Origin: CAZHMN01 sp964533705
GTDB taxonomy: Bacteria > Electryoneota > B3-LCP
DNA length: 40,280 nucleotides
NCBI GenBank assembly: GCA_964533705.1
Contig: CAZHMN010000018.1
Span: forward strand, 1-40,280
Reading direction: 5' to 3'
The position numbers were made by a program, and so were the translations under genes. Every line of letters begins with the position of its first letter. The stretch's first letter is position 1. Below the pieces are notes generated by a model. The model was not told the origin of the DNA. It did not search any database and saw nothing but the letters and a program-made list of their open reading frames with translations. Positions 15,270-25,127 of the stretch are shown piece after piece.

Positions 15270-16013
15270 ATGTCGAAACGCGAAATCGAAATACCAAAAG
15301 ACCTGGATCTTGAAAAAGTCCCACGCCACATTGCCATTATCATGGACGGCAACGGGCGCTGGGCAAAACAGAGGTCCCTGCCTCGCATCGCTGGACATCG
15401 TGAAGGAATCAACTCGGTGCGCGAAATCGTTCGCGCCTGTGGTAATTTGGGTGTCGAGGTTTTGACACTCTACACTTTCTCTATGGAAAATTGGCGGCGG
15501 CCCAAGCGGGAAGTATCCGCCTTGATGCACCTCCTTCTGGCGACGATCAATCGAGAAGTCAACGATCTCAATCGTAATAATGTGAAGTTAAAAGTCATCG
15601 GAAAGATCGAAGATTTACCCGAAGAGCCGAGAAAGGGTATGCTCAAGGCAATAGAGCGCCTGAAGAACAACACCGGGCTTATCTTGAACCTGGCGTTGTC
15701 CTACGGTGGCCGCCAGGAGATCGTCGAAGCGGTGCGGCGCGTTTGCGTTGAGGGGAAAAAGGATATCACTGAAGAAGAATTCGCGGAATACCTTTACACG
15801 TCCGATATACCCGATCCAGAGCTCCTGATCAGGACGTCGGGAGAACTGCGGCTTTCCAACTTTCTGCTCTGGCAGTTGGCTTATACGGAGATATATGTCA
15901 CCGACGTTCTCTGGCCGGATTTTCGCACTCCGCAGTTGCATGATGCAATTCTGGCCTATCAGAGACGCGAGCGCCGCTTCGGGCAGGTCAGCGAACAACT
16001 GTCTCCTGAATGA
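15270..16013 (+). CDS. uppS: Isoprenyl transferase, undecaprenyl diphosphate synthase UppS
   Basis: UppS extends farnesyl diphosphate with isopentenyl units in cis to make the C55 lipid carrier for peptidoglycan and O-chains. IAIIMDGNGRWAKQR carries the catalytic Asp D26. TLYTFSMENWRRP, LNLALSYGGRQEI and LLIRTSGELRLSNFLLWQ follow in the usual order. Length (247) is normal. It directly follows the TPR lipoprotein. In many bacteria uppS is followed by cdsA and dxr; here dxr is about 13 kb downstream and cdsA is not in the window. A hairpin follows the stop. Confidence 0.96.
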   Translation: MSKREIEIPKDLDLEKVPRHIAIIMDGNGRWAKQRSLPRIAGHREGINSVREIVRACGNLGVEVLTLYTFSMENWRRPKREVSALMHLLLATINREVNDLNRNNVKLKVIGKIEDLPEEPRKGMLKAIERLKNNTGLILNLALSYGGRQEIVEAVRRVCVEGKKDITEEEFAEYLYTSDIPDPELLIRTSGELRLSNFLLWQLAYTEIYVTDVLWPDFRTPQLHDAILAYQRRERRFGQVSEQLSPE

Positions 16014-16033
16014 GATTTCCGGGCATCTCGGCG

Positions 16034-16060
16034 AAGGCCAACCCCCGGGTTGGTCTTTGC
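16034..16060 (+). terminator. Possible intrinsic terminator after uppS
   Basis: AAGGCCAACC (16034-16043) pairs with GGTTGGTCTT (16048-16057, one G-T pair) around a 4-base loop. The tail TGCTCTTTCTT is only partly T-rich. It may separate uppS from the FAD-binding gene. Confidence 0.4.
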
Positions 16061-16113
16061 TCTTTCTTAGGAACCTAAGGTCATTACAGGGGTGTAACTT
16101 TCGACCGTTAATT

Positions 16114-16833
16114 ATGCACGAAAAAACCGACATAGATCCGGCTCTTAAGGAAGGTTTTCAAAGGTGCGGCTGTCAGCTCGTTGAGCGATTGCTTCCCAGG
16201 ATCGTATTAATCCCGGAAGAAGAAGATTCCATCGCCTCCTTAATAAAATTCGCCGATGAGAAGAGACTGCGAATCTGCCCTACCGGGACGGGCTCGAGTT
16301 TTCCGGCCAATTATGAACCACCCGAAGATCTAATCTTCATCCTAACCACGCGAATGAACCAGTTGCTCGAACTGAAACTTCTCGATGCGATCGCCGTGAT
16401 GGAACCGGGGATATTGGCCGCAGAATTGGCGAAACGCCTGGAAGGGACGGATCTGGATTTACCCACTTGCATCGCTGAATACCCCGGAACGATGGGTGGT
16501 GCACTTTTGGGACCGGATCCAAAGAACGAAAGGCACGCTCACGTACGGCGACGGCTTCTCAGCCTCCAACTTGTTGATCCGAAAGGACGAGTGCTTTATT
16601 TCGGTAGTAACGCAATAAAAAATGTGGCCGGTTATGACTACTGGTCTTTCCTGATCGGTACCGGAAGCAGGTTTGGCGTGGTCACTCGCCTCACACTGAA
16701 TCTCGAAAAAATGCCACCCCTGGATGCGATTCCACATGTGGAATCGCAGTGTGAGAGTGAGAGAAATGCCGGCCAGTGGATTGTAGCCAACCTCTGTAAG
16801 GGATTGGATCCCGACGGAATTTTCGTTCGATGA
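16114..16833 (+). CDS. FAD-binding (PCMH-type) domain protein, GlcE/GlcD-like, lacking the C-terminal domain
   Basis: The 239-residue product consists of little more than one FAD_binding_4 (PCMH) domain. PRIVLIPEEEDSIASLIKFA, RICPTGTGSS, IAVMEPGILAAELAKRL, YPGTMGGALLG, NVAGYDYWSFLIGTG and GVVTRLTLNL match the flavin-binding half of glycolate oxidase subunits. GlcD and related oxidases continue for 200 or more residues with a substrate domain, and GlcE is about 350. This protein stops soon after the FAD domain, at a normal stop overlapping tamB (ATGA). ATG 16114 is chosen because an earlier in-frame GTG (15895) lies inside uppS. Its ribosome site is weak. It may work with an unseen partner. 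Confidence 0.75.
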   Translation: MHEKTDIDPALKEGFQRCGCQLVERLLPRIVLIPEEEDSIASLIKFADEKRLRICPTGTGSSFPANYEPPEDLIFILTTRMNQLLELKLLDAIAVMEPGILAAELAKRLEGTDLDLPTCIAEYPGTMGGALLGPDPKNERHAHVRRRLLSLQLVDPKGRVLYFGSNAIKNVAGYDYWSFLIGTGSRFGVVTRLTLNLEKMPPLDAIPHVESQCESERNAGQWIVANLCKGLDPDGIFVR

Positions 16834-19800
16834 GCATCCGCACTTATCTCCTCTACTTTGCCCTCGTTATCCTGTTATTGATCCTTATCGGGGCACTTAT
16901 CTGGCCCTTTCTCCATGTGGATAGCCGCCTGCGGGACGCTTTGCTCAGTCAACTGGGAGCTTCATTTGAAGGCACCGTTGACATCAAGCGGGTTACGCCC
17001 GGATTTTTCGCTCTGAACCTGTACGGCCTGGAAATCACCGATATTAGAGAGATCTATTCCCTTGAGGTGCAAGAGGTGCGCGTGGATTTCAGCATTTGGA
17101 AATTCATCTCACACCGTTTTAAGATTCTCAATTCGATATCAGACGTTACGATCATTTGCCCGAAGGTGACTATCCGTACGTCAGGGGGGGATTCGGTTTC
17201 CACCAACCCAGAACGGCGATCTTCTTCGATTTGGGAATTATTACGGAATCTTCCTGATGCCGTTTGGATCGAGAGCGTCACTCTCGAACAGGGGATTTTA
17301 CGCCTGCAAAATTCTCGGGGAGAGAATTTGATCACACTTCAGTATCTAAATGGTCAAGTTCAATCGCCGGAAGTGGGGCAACTCAGAGGACGGTTGCACG
17401 GCAGTTCGCAGAACGGAATTCAGCAATACAACGAACTCAAAATTCGCTTGGATGTTGAAGAAAAGACGTTCGAATCAACATTGTTGGCCCAATGGGGTTC
17501 TATTGAGGTCGGACAGGAATTCAGTTTGCCCGATTCGCTCAAGTTGCGAGTGGATAGCCTCAATGCGGATTTGTACCTCTGGTCGAAAGGCGAATTGAAC
17601 GGCCTTGACGGAGAGATAAAGCTACAGAATCTGGCTCTTAATGACCGGACGGGTCGGATTATCGAGTGTGATTCGCTGGATTTCATTTTCGGTGATTGGA
17701 AACTGTTGGTTCCACCCACCAGAGCGAAGGGATTAACGGCTGAATGGGCTTTCACAGGCGAAATTCCCGATATGAGAGATCCCATCCTGGACTTTACCAT
17801 AAGCGCTAATTCTAAGGAGAGCGCGCCGCTTACGGATTGGATTCCGGCGGGATCGGGAGTGAAGCCTTCCGGTAAATTAACCCTACAGGCTCAAATCAGC
17901 GGCAAAGTTGGATCACCGAAGATTCAACTCCAGGGGAATCTCGAAAAGCTCGATACTGCGATTGACCAATTCCGGGACATCGGTTTTTCAGGGATTATGC
18001 GGGAGAGCAAGTTCAAGCTAACCCGATTGGAAACAGTATGTTCATCGGGTGATGTTTTCTTCTCCGGTTCATTGGAATCTGTGAGTGGTCTATCCGAATA
18101 TCAGGCTGAGTTTACCTGGCGGGGATCAGTCCCGGGAATTCTCAATTCACCCCGGGGATCATTAAAAGGGACTCTCACTGGCTCGAAGGGAACCCATGAA
18201 CTAAAGGGTCGTTGGATGTCGTCTGATACTTCTCAGGCGCCGCTCGAGCTGCATATGTCCGCTTCATTCCCGGATGATCGTCTATTGGCCGACTTGAGGA
18301 TTCCTGAAAGCGCATCCTGGGCAGAGGTCGTCGTTACTGATTTTTCCACCAAACCGCGTTTCCATGTGAGCTTTGAAGAGCCGATCAACATACTCAGGAG
18401 ATTTTATTTATGGGAACATTGGAATCGGTTCGCCGGCTTGTATTTTTCGGGGGAATTGGATGGGACATTGGATGAAATGTCCAGCCGGTTCGAGATGTTT
18501 TACGGAGCCGGCCCCTCTCAATTCCGGTTCGATGGCGTCATTTCGGCAGGCCAGGATGAGAATATAAGCTATGCCGGGGCATTGACCTTCCAGCAGGGTT
18601 CGAGTCCGGCGTTGAACGGATCGGTCGTTCTGGATTGGCGGCAGCATATTTTAATCCTGGAAAGTCTCGATTTGGACAACGCTATTTATGCGCAGGGATC
18701 GTTGGATTTCAATACGGGTGAGTTCGGCCTGACTGAATTGCATATTTCCAATTGGGACGTATCCCGCGGCGTGCAGTTAGCCAATCCCGAATGGGGTGAA
18801 CGATTGGGGGGCATCCTGAATGGCAGGGTTGAAGTTTACGGCAGTCTCGATGACCCATACGCTTCGATTAATTTTTACGCCTCCAGCGTCCATTATATGG
18901 AGCAGACCGGCTTTTGGGTGGTTTTGTCCGCAGAAATCGCCGATGATACCCTTCGCGTCAGCGAGTGCAATATGGGACGGGGAGTGCTGGGATTGGTGAA
19001 ATTTTCCGGCACGGCTTCACTGGACGGCTCCGATCTCAATTTTAATCTGCTATCGGATCGCGCCGATCTGTCCGATTTTTTCGGTATCATCGGTTCAAAC
19101 CCTCTGAGGTTGTCAGGCCCTCTTAGGCTGGCGGCCTCAATAGGGGGATCGGCTTTAGAACCCACGCTTAATCTGGACCTGATGGTGACCTCAGGCCGCC
19201 TTTACAAAATGCCTTTCGAGCGGTTGGAAGCCTCAGTCCTGATGGACTCGACCACTGAGGATTTATTGGTCGTCAAGGAGTTGAAATTGGTTCAAGCTCC
19301 TGATCTGGTCGTGAGCGGCAATGGTACGCTGCCGCTGAGAAAAGCGTCACTGAATCTGCAGTTAAAAGCGCAGGGCAACGTCCTCCACATCCCGCATCTG
19401 ATTGAAAAAGATATCCCCGTCTCCGAAGGGCGGGGTGAGATTTCTATCGAGCTGGGGCAAACCGAGGGGCGCATTCGACTGCAGAACGCCCGTCTGAGTA
19501 TACAGAACGGCAGGATGAAATTTCCCGACGTAGTGGATGAGATAAAGTCCATTCAAGCCGACATGCATCTTGAAGGCAATCGGGTGATCATCGCTGAGCT
19601 CTCCGGCGAGATTGATCGGCAGCGGTTTCGAATCGGGAATTATTTTAACGCCACCGCAGACAGCGGACAATTGCAGCACCTCTATTTCCCCGGCATGGAT
19701 CTCGACCTGGGCATTATCACGCTGGAGACGAGCGGGCGAGGGCTCTACGCAAGGATTCCCACACTCATGCTTAAGGGGATCAAGGGCCACTTTCGCATGA

Positions 19801-20921
19801 GTGGCAAGACGAACGGGGAGCACTTTACATTTGCCGGGCCAATAGATCATCCTCTGATCAGAGGCAAAATTCAGGTTTCAGGGACGATTATCACCTATCC
19901 CTTTCCGCAGGGAAAAAAAAGACCCTCCGCCTTCACACGAGCAGTGTTATCGGTGCTCAAGTCCGCACGATGGGACCTCGACGTTCAACCTGAAAGGGGC
20001 AACCGTTACGAGAGGGAAATTCAGAGCATGGCGGGTACACCCTTACTTGAAGAGATGAGTGGATTATTAACGACCGTGGATATCAGTCTTAACGTCAATC
20101 CTGCAGAGAGCAAGTTGAAGGTGTTAGGTTGCATGGATGACGGCACCTTCGGATTCTTGGGCAGTCTAATTTCCACGCGCGGCACGATCGAATACCTGGA
20201 CATGAAATTCAACGTTGACCGCTTTACCGTAGAATTTGACGAGCACGACCCGTTGCCCTGGGTTGAAGGCCGGGGCGAGGCGGTCTATTTGGATTCGCTG
20301 GGGCAGACTCGCAATATCTATCTAACGCTCTACGTTGTTGACCCAGTTACCGGAGAGCGCACCCAGAGAGGCCGCTGGGGGGATTTTGTTTTCATTATTG
20401 AGGACGATGCGGGATCGTCGCAGGAACAGATTTTGGCCGCGATGGGTTACTCTCCTGAGCAGCTCCCCGGTAAAGTTACCTCTATCTCAGGAATGATCAT
20501 CTCCAATGCGGTGGTGCGCAGGTGGATTCGTCCCATCGAAAGGGAACTGGAAGTGCTGCTGCAGTTGGATTATATCCGTTTACAACCGACCATCGCTCAA
20601 CACCTATTCGAAACCCAGCTCTTGGGATTAGATCCAGGGCCGGAGAGCAACGTTGATTGGGGAGCATATTTTTTACGCCAATCCCGGCTCTCGGTGGGTA
20701 AGTACATCAGCGATGATCTTTTCTTAACCTACACCGGCTTATGGGAGAGTGCCATCAACGCTCAGAACGAAAGGCACTTCGGTTTCCTCCACCGCTGGAA
20801 CCTGGAATACCGCATTCGTCCGATTTCAAAAAGCCTGCTTATTAATTTCGCCTATGAATACGACAGCCTGGAGCAATTGCGGGATCGGGAGATTACGCTG
20901 CGTTATTCTATCTTGTTTTAA
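16830..20921 (+). CDS. tamB: Translocation and assembly module protein TamB (AsmA/DUF490 family)
   Basis: This is a 1363-residue AsmA-like protein with one N-terminal membrane anchor (about residues 7-30). A long repeating beta-strand body follows, which in the family forms a hydrophobic groove across the periplasm. The C-terminal DUF490/TamB domain is recognisable from STRGTIEYLDMKFNVDRFTV through EQILAAMGYSPEQL to the final strand near ITLRYSILF. TamB assists outer-membrane protein assembly and, in other bacteria, phospholipid transport to the outer membrane. It overlaps the FAD-binding gene by four bases and lies just upstream of bamA, an arrangement seen in several diderm phyla. No separate TamA is present. 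Confidence 0.9.
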   Translation: MSIRTYLLYFALVILLLILIGALIWPFLHVDSRLRDALLSQLGASFEGTVDIKRVTPGFFALNLYGLEITDIREIYSLEVQEVRVDFSIWKFISHRFKILNSISDVTIICPKVTIRTSGGDSVSTNPERRSSSIWELLRNLPDAVWIESVTLEQGILRLQNSRGENLITLQYLNGQVQSPEVGQLRGRLHGSSQNGIQQYNELKIRLDVEEKTFESTLLAQWGSIEVGQEFSLPDSLKLRVDSLNADLYLWSKGELNGLDGEIKLQNLALNDRTGRIIECDSLDFIFGDWKLLVPPTRAKGLTAEWAFTGEIPDMRDPILDFTISANSKESAPLTDWIPAGSGVKPSGKLTLQAQISGKVGSPKIQLQGNLEKLDTAIDQFRDIGFSGIMRESKFKLTRLETVCSSGDVFFSGSLESVSGLSEYQAEFTWRGSVPGILNSPRGSLKGTLTGSKGTHELKGRWMSSDTSQAPLELHMSASFPDDRLLADLRIPESASWAEVVVTDFSTKPRFHVSFEEPINILRRFYLWEHWNRFAGLYFSGELDGTLDEMSSRFEMFYGAGPSQFRFDGVISAGQDENISYAGALTFQQGSSPALNGSVVLDWRQHILILESLDLDNAIYAQGSLDFNTGEFGLTELHISNWDVSRGVQLANPEWGERLGGILNGRVEVYGSLDDPYASINFYASSVHYMEQTGFWVVLSAEIADDTLRVSECNMGRGVLGLVKFSGTASLDGSDLNFNLLSDRADLSDFFGIIGSNPLRLSGPLRLAASIGGSALEPTLNLDLMVTSGRLYKMPFERLEASVLMDSTTEDLLVVKELKLVQAPDLVVSGNGTLPLRKASLNLQLKAQGNVLHIPHLIEKDIPVSEGRGEISIELGQTEGRIRLQNARLSIQNGRMKFPDVVDEIKSIQADMHLEGNRVIIAELSGEIDRQRFRIGNYFNATADSGQLQHLYFPGMDLDLGIITLETSGRGLYARIPTLMLKGIKGHFRMSGKTNGEHFTFAGPIDHPLIRGKIQVSGTIITYPFPQGKKRPSAFTRAVLSVLKSARWDLDVQPERGNRYEREIQSMAGTPLLEEMSGLLTTVDISLNVNPAESKLKVLGCMDDGTFGFLGSLISTRGTIEYLDMKFNVDRFTVEFDEHDPLPWVEGRGEAVYLDSLGQTRNIYLTLYVVDPVTGERTQRGRWGDFVFIIEDDAGSSQEQILAAMGYSPEQLPGKVTSISGMIISNAVVRRWIRPIERELEVLLQLDYIRLQPTIAQHLFETQLLGLDPGPESNVDWGAYFLRQSRLSVGKYISDDLFLTYTGLWESAINAQNERHFGFLHRWNLEYRIRPISKSLLINFAYEYDSLEQLRDREITLRYSILF

Positions 20922-21003
20922 TCCATATCTACAGCAGAACTAAAGTCTTTCACAACACAGGAGGGTTGGGGTTGTTTCAGGCGATGTAACCGCCGAAAAG
21001 GAA

Positions 21004-21032
21004 TTGACTATTTTTTGCTTTAATATCTAAAT
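21004..21032 (+). promoter_or_regulatory. Possible promoter upstream of bamA
   Basis: TTGACT (21004-21009) is followed after 17 bases by CTAAAT (21027-21032), a weak -10, in an AT-rich stretch between tamB and bamA. The -35 is good, the -10 poor. Confidence 0.4.
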
Positions 21033-21058
21033 AGATTTGATTAACTTAAAAAGTTTAA

Positions 21059-23467
21059 ATGCAGCACAAACGAGCGATCATGCGATTGGCGAAGTTCATC
21101 ATTCTTCTTGTCACTCTTCTCACTGCAACCTGCAGCGTTTTGGCTCAAACGGAGAAAATTCGCCTCATTGGCCTATCGGTCGAGGGCAATGAAACTGCGG
21201 ATGAAGGTCTGATCCGCGCCAATTCAGGGCTCGTAGTGGGATCTGAGGTTACCGGAGACAACATTCAGCAAGCCATCAAACAGATCTGGCGGCTGGGTCT
21301 GTTCTCAGACGTTCAGATCGTCCTTGAACGGGAAACTCCGCAGGGAGTGTTCTTGAAAATCCTGGTGAAAGAGTATCCCCGCCTCGATAAAATCGAGGTG
21401 TCCGGCAATAAAAAGATAAAGCGAGATGAAATCGAGGAGATACTCGATTTTTATCCGGGACAAATTGTACGTCCCGATCAGATCCAGTCGGCTCGCAATG
21501 GACTGTTGGATAAATACGCCGAAAAAGGGTATCTTTTAGCTCAGGTGGACATTGAAACTCTGACCAGCGAGCAGACCGGCAGGATTTCACTGCGCGTCAA
21601 TATCAAGGAAGGTAGCAAGGTTAAAATCAAGAAGATCACTTTTCACGGTAATGAGGCGCACGAGAAGAAAGAACCCGGACTTCCACTGAGTCTCGTCGAC
21701 TGGACTACGGATTGGATGCTTCCCGATGATCCTTTTAGTTCCGGCAAACTGCGCGGCAAGATGAAGAACACCAAGCAGAAGACCTTGCTTCGTTCGGGTG
21801 AATTCAATCAAGAGAAATATGAAGAGGATCTGGATAACCTGATCAATCATTACAAGAATCACGGTTATCGCGATGCGGTTATCCTGGCTGACTCCATAAG
21901 CTATAGTGAGGATCGCCAACGTCTTTTCATAGATATCTGGATAGATGAAGGCAATCTCTATTATTTCGGGGATTTAACTTTTTCCGGAAATACCCTTTAC
22001 GATGATGAGAAACTAAAAGAGCAACTGCTCTTTGCCAGCGGAGACGTATACAGTAAGGAGAAGCTCGATCGCAGCGTGCAGGAGAATCTGACTAATCTGT
22101 ACTACGACCGGGGTTACATCTACGCCAACGTCTCGCCCGTTGAAATCCCCGTTGGAGACGATACGCTTAACATTCACTTCCGCGTTTTCGAAGGAAATGA
22201 GTTCAAAGTTCGTCGCATCAACATTGAAGGAAACACGAAGACGCACGAAAACGTGATCCGCCGGGAATTTGTGCTCAATCCCGGTGATACTTTTGACGTT
22301 TCCAAGTTGAGGCGGTCTGCTCGCGAAGTGACCATCCTGAATTACTTCTCTAATATTATCCCGGACGTGCAGCCGGTCAACGATCGCGAAGTGGATCTTT
22401 TCTTCAAGGTTGAAGAAAAATCAACCGACCAGATTATGACGTCAGCCGGCTATTCCGAGCGGGATGGTTTGATCGGTTCGCTGGGATTCACCATGCCCAA
22501 TCTGTTTGGCACCGGGCGGCAGTTCAGCATAGACTGGCAGTTCGGCAGCGTGTACCGTACCTTTTCGATCAATTTCACTGAGCCCTGGCTCTTCGACACT
22601 CCGACTCTGGTGGGCGTAAGTTTTTTCAATATCCACCGCGGCGGAAGCTATTACGGGTATGACGAGGACGTCATTGGCGGATCCCTGCGCCTGGGCAGGA
22701 AACTTCGCTGGCCGGATGATTATTTCAGAATTGATTGGATCTATCGCTTGGAGCGAGCCGTGTATTCTAACTTCACTTCAAGCTTCGCTCAATACAATCC
22801 GGGCGATCTGATAGAGGATAAGCCCAGAATCTCATCCGGAGTCACGACAATTCTGACGCGAGATTCTCGCGACAATCCAGAATTTCCCACGGTTGGATCC
22901 GTCAACCGTTATTCCATTGAAATCGCCGGTGGCCCTTTTCTCGGGGATGATCAATTCCACAAGCATATCTTCAGTTCACAGTGGTATACCCCGGTGTTCG
23001 GATCCCTAGTATTCTATTCCGATACGGAGATGGGCTTGATTGACGCTCTGACTGATGACGATCAGGCAGTTCCCTATATCGAACGCTTTTTCATGGGCGG
23101 TTCCGGGCTTTCCAGGGGTGTACCATTGAGGGGGTACGACGAGAGCGCCGTTGGCCCGCAGAGCGGCGGTTTTGCCGTAGGTGGGAAAACCATGTTCAAG
23201 CAGTCCCTGGAGTTGCGCCTGCCTGTGGTGAAGAATCCCACTATCTTCCTGCTGGGATTCGCCGAAGCCGGCAACGTCTGGCCCAACTTTGAATCCACCG
23301 ATATTTTCGACCTGCGCCGCTCACTGGGATTGGGGATTCGCCTCTACATGCCCATGATCGGCTTAATCGGTTTGGACTACGGATACGGATTTGATAATCC
23401 AGATCCGGTAACCGGTGAGCTGAAGGGAGAATGGCTGCCGCACTTCCAGTTCGGGCGAGGTTTCTAA
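21059..23467 (+). CDS. bamA: Outer membrane protein assembly factor BamA (Omp85)
   Basis: BamA inserts beta-barrel proteins into the outer membrane. A signal peptide (ATG 21059 or 21080; hydrophobic LAKFIILLVTLLTATCSVLA) is followed by a row of POTRA domains from about residue 33 to 420. The C-terminal 16-strand barrel runs to the end. The conserved lid motif of Omp85 barrels appears as LRGYDE in place of VRGF, common outside Proteobacteria. The first ATG lacks a visible ribosome site, so the second (MRLAKF) is possible. Length (802) is normal. It lies between tamB and the Skp/lpx genes. Confidence 0.95.
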   Translation: MQHKRAIMRLAKFIILLVTLLTATCSVLAQTEKIRLIGLSVEGNETADEGLIRANSGLVVGSEVTGDNIQQAIKQIWRLGLFSDVQIVLERETPQGVFLKILVKEYPRLDKIEVSGNKKIKRDEIEEILDFYPGQIVRPDQIQSARNGLLDKYAEKGYLLAQVDIETLTSEQTGRISLRVNIKEGSKVKIKKITFHGNEAHEKKEPGLPLSLVDWTTDWMLPDDPFSSGKLRGKMKNTKQKTLLRSGEFNQEKYEEDLDNLINHYKNHGYRDAVILADSISYSEDRQRLFIDIWIDEGNLYYFGDLTFSGNTLYDDEKLKEQLLFASGDVYSKEKLDRSVQENLTNLYYDRGYIYANVSPVEIPVGDDTLNIHFRVFEGNEFKVRRINIEGNTKTHENVIRREFVLNPGDTFDVSKLRRSAREVTILNYFSNIIPDVQPVNDREVDLFFKVEEKSTDQIMTSAGYSERDGLIGSLGFTMPNLFGTGRQFSIDWQFGSVYRTFSINFTEPWLFDTPTLVGVSFFNIHRGGSYYGYDEDVIGGSLRLGRKLRWPDDYFRIDWIYRLERAVYSNFTSSFAQYNPGDLIEDKPRISSGVTTILTRDSRDNPEFPTVGSVNRYSIEIAGGPFLGDDQFHKHIFSSQWYTPVFGSLVFYSDTEMGLIDALTDDDQAVPYIERFFMGGSGLSRGVPLRGYDESAVGPQSGGFAVGGKTMFKQSLELRLPVVKNPTIFLLGFAEAGNVWPNFESTDIFDLRRSLGLGIRLYMPMIGLIGLDYGYGFDNPDPVTGELKGEWLPHFQFGRGF

Positions 23468-23502
23468 ATGCAATATCCCAAGCAGAGCAGAGATCATTGA
23501 TT

Positions 23503-23531
23503 TTAACTGCGAGATAATCGCTGATTAGAAT
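23503..23531 (+). promoter_or_regulatory. Predicted promoter for ompH-lpx genes
   Basis: TTAACT (23503-23508), a 17-base spacer and TAGAAT (23526-23531) lie 31 bases before the ompH start. The -10 matches consensus at five of six positions. Confidence 0.5.
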
Positions 23532-23561
23532 AAAATAAAATATGACTTAAATGAGGGACTC

Positions 23562-24077
23562 ATGCGGATCAGGTATGCGACAATAATTTTCGTCGTCCTT
23601 ACAGTAGCTTCTGCAGCTTTCGCCAAAGAGCTAAAAATCGGTTACATTCATTCGCAGCGCATCTTGTCCGAATTCCAGGAATCCGCCGAAGCGCAGCGGA
23701 CACTCGATGACGAACAACGGGAATGGCTGAAACAGGCCAAGCAGATGGAGGACGAGATCAGCGCGATGGAAAAAGAGCTCGAGAACCAAAGCCTCCTGCT
23801 CTCAGAGGAGAAAAAAGCCGAGCGGCTGCAGGAAATTCAGAAGAAATACCTGGATTATCAGCAATTCCAGCAGGAGATATGGGGGGAGCAGGGTAAGCTT
23901 TACCAGCGCAACAAAGAGCTCACCCAGCCGATCATTGACAAGGTCAATCAGGTGATCCAAAAAATCGGAGAAGATCTCGATTATGACATCATCTTCGACG
24001 CTGCTGTGGGCAACATCGTATATGCCAAGGATGACTACGATCTCACGGATATGGTGCTGGAAGACTTGAATGAATAG
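23562..24077 (+). CDS. ompH: OmpH/Skp-family periplasmic chaperone
   Basis: Skp holds unfolded outer-membrane proteins in the periplasm. The 171-residue protein has a signal peptide cleaved after about residue 22 (AAFA before KELKIG). IGYIHSQRILSEFQES is the family start of the mature chain. A long charged coiled coil (about 45-130) corresponds to the tentacles, and IIDKVNQVIQKIGEDLDYDIIFDAA forms the closing strand-helix body. GAGGG precedes the ATG. Its position between bamA and lpxD is a widespread gene order. Confidence 0.92.
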   Translation: MRIRYATIIFVVLTVASAAFAKELKIGYIHSQRILSEFQESAEAQRTLDDEQREWLKQAKQMEDEISAMEKELENQSLLLSEEKKAERLQEIQKKYLDYQQFQQEIWGEQGKLYQRNKELTQPIIDKVNQVIQKIGEDLDYDIIFDAAVGNIVYAKDDYDLTDMVLEDLNE

Positions 24078-24085
24078 AGGGACCG

Positions 24086-25126
24086 ATGCAATATCGGGCG
24101 CTTGATCTGGCCCAGATGCTGGGAGGGGAACTGCAAGGCGACTCCGAGGTGATGATCTCTGGAGTGGCCAAGATCGAGGAGGCCCGCCCCGGCGAGATTA
24201 CTTTTCTGGCCAATCCCAAATACGAAAAATTTCTGACTACCACCGAAGCTTCTGTGGTGTTGGTATCGAGAGACCAGCAGACGGACTTTCCGACGGTGAT
24301 ACGAGTTGAGGATCCATACAACGCCTTCGGTCATCTTCTCTCGGTTTTCTTTCCACCGGAAGAGCCACCCGCTGAAGGCATTCACGGTTCCGCATTAATT
24401 GCAGCAGACGCGGAAATAGGTCGCGGCGTTCGCATTGGCGCTCAAGTAGTGATCGGTAGAGGCTGTATTATCGGGGATAAGGTGACCATTTTTCCGGGAG
24501 TGGTGATCGGTGATCGGGTTACCATAGCCGAGAAAACCACCCTACGCGCCGGCGTCTCGATCCGCTCTGACGTCCGCATCGGCCGCCGGGTGACGATACA
24601 GGATAACGCTGTGATTGGTTCCGAAGGTTTCGGTTTCGCTCCTCAGGAGGATGGAGCTTACCAGAAGATTCCCCAGGTCGGAACGGTTATCATCGAAGAT
24701 GACGTGGAGATCGGGGCAGGCTGTACGATTGATCGCGCCACTTTAGGGGCTACCAGAATAGAGAGAGGCGCTAAACTCGATAATCTTATACAGGTGGCGC
24801 ACAACGTAGTTATCGGTGCGGATACAGTTATCGCCGCTCAGACTGGAATTTCCGGTTCGACGAAAATCGGGAAAAATTCCATGATCGGCGGCCAGGTCGG
24901 TTTCGCGGGGCACATCACGCTGGGCGATGGATCCATGGTCGGGGCTCAGTCCGGGGTTTCCAAGACCTATCCCCCCGGCAGCAAGATCTCAGGTTATCCG
25001 GCAAAGCCACACCGGGAGGAACTCCTGATCCTGGCTTCACAGAAGAGGCTGCCGGATCTGGTAAAAAAAGTAGACCGCCTCGAGAAGGAAATCGCCCGGC
25101 TCCGCTCCAAAATAGAAGAGAAGTGA
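24086..25126 (+). CDS. lpxD: UDP-3-O-acylglucosamine N-acyltransferase LpxD
   Basis: LpxD adds the N-linked acyl chain in lipid A synthesis, using acyl-ACP. An N-terminal uridine-binding domain (VAKIEEARPGEITFLANPKY) precedes a left-handed beta-helix of hexapeptide repeats from about residue 100 to 310. The catalytic His is H239 in IQVAHNVVIG. GSEGFGFAPQEDG and the closing GYPAKPHREELLILA are typical. The C-terminal helix (LVKKVDRLEKEIARLRSK) is a short coiled coil. It ends one base before lpxC-fabZ. Confidence 0.96.
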   Translation: MQYRALDLAQMLGGELQGDSEVMISGVAKIEEARPGEITFLANPKYEKFLTTTEASVVLVSRDQQTDFPTVIRVEDPYNAFGHLLSVFFPPEEPPAEGIHGSALIAADAEIGRGVRIGAQVVIGRGCIIGDKVTIFPGVVIGDRVTIAEKTTLRAGVSIRSDVRIGRRVTIQDNAVIGSEGFGFAPQEDGAYQKIPQVGTVIIEDDVEIGAGCTIDRATLGATRIERGAKLDNLIQVAHNVVIGADTVIAAQTGISGSTKIGKNSMIGGQVGFAGHITLGDGSMVGAQSGVSKTYPPGSKISGYPAKPHREELLILASQKRLPDLVKKVDRLEKEIARLRSKIEEK

Positions 25127-25127
25127 T

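Noticed and set aside
16337..16522. Possible frameshift extending the FAD-binding gene into the lost C-terminal domain
   Set aside because: No frame downstream encodes the missing domain; tamB begins at once.
21032..21039. TAGATTTG, a match to the Bacteroidetes -7 element
   Set aside because: No TTTG at the required 19-21 base spacing upstream.
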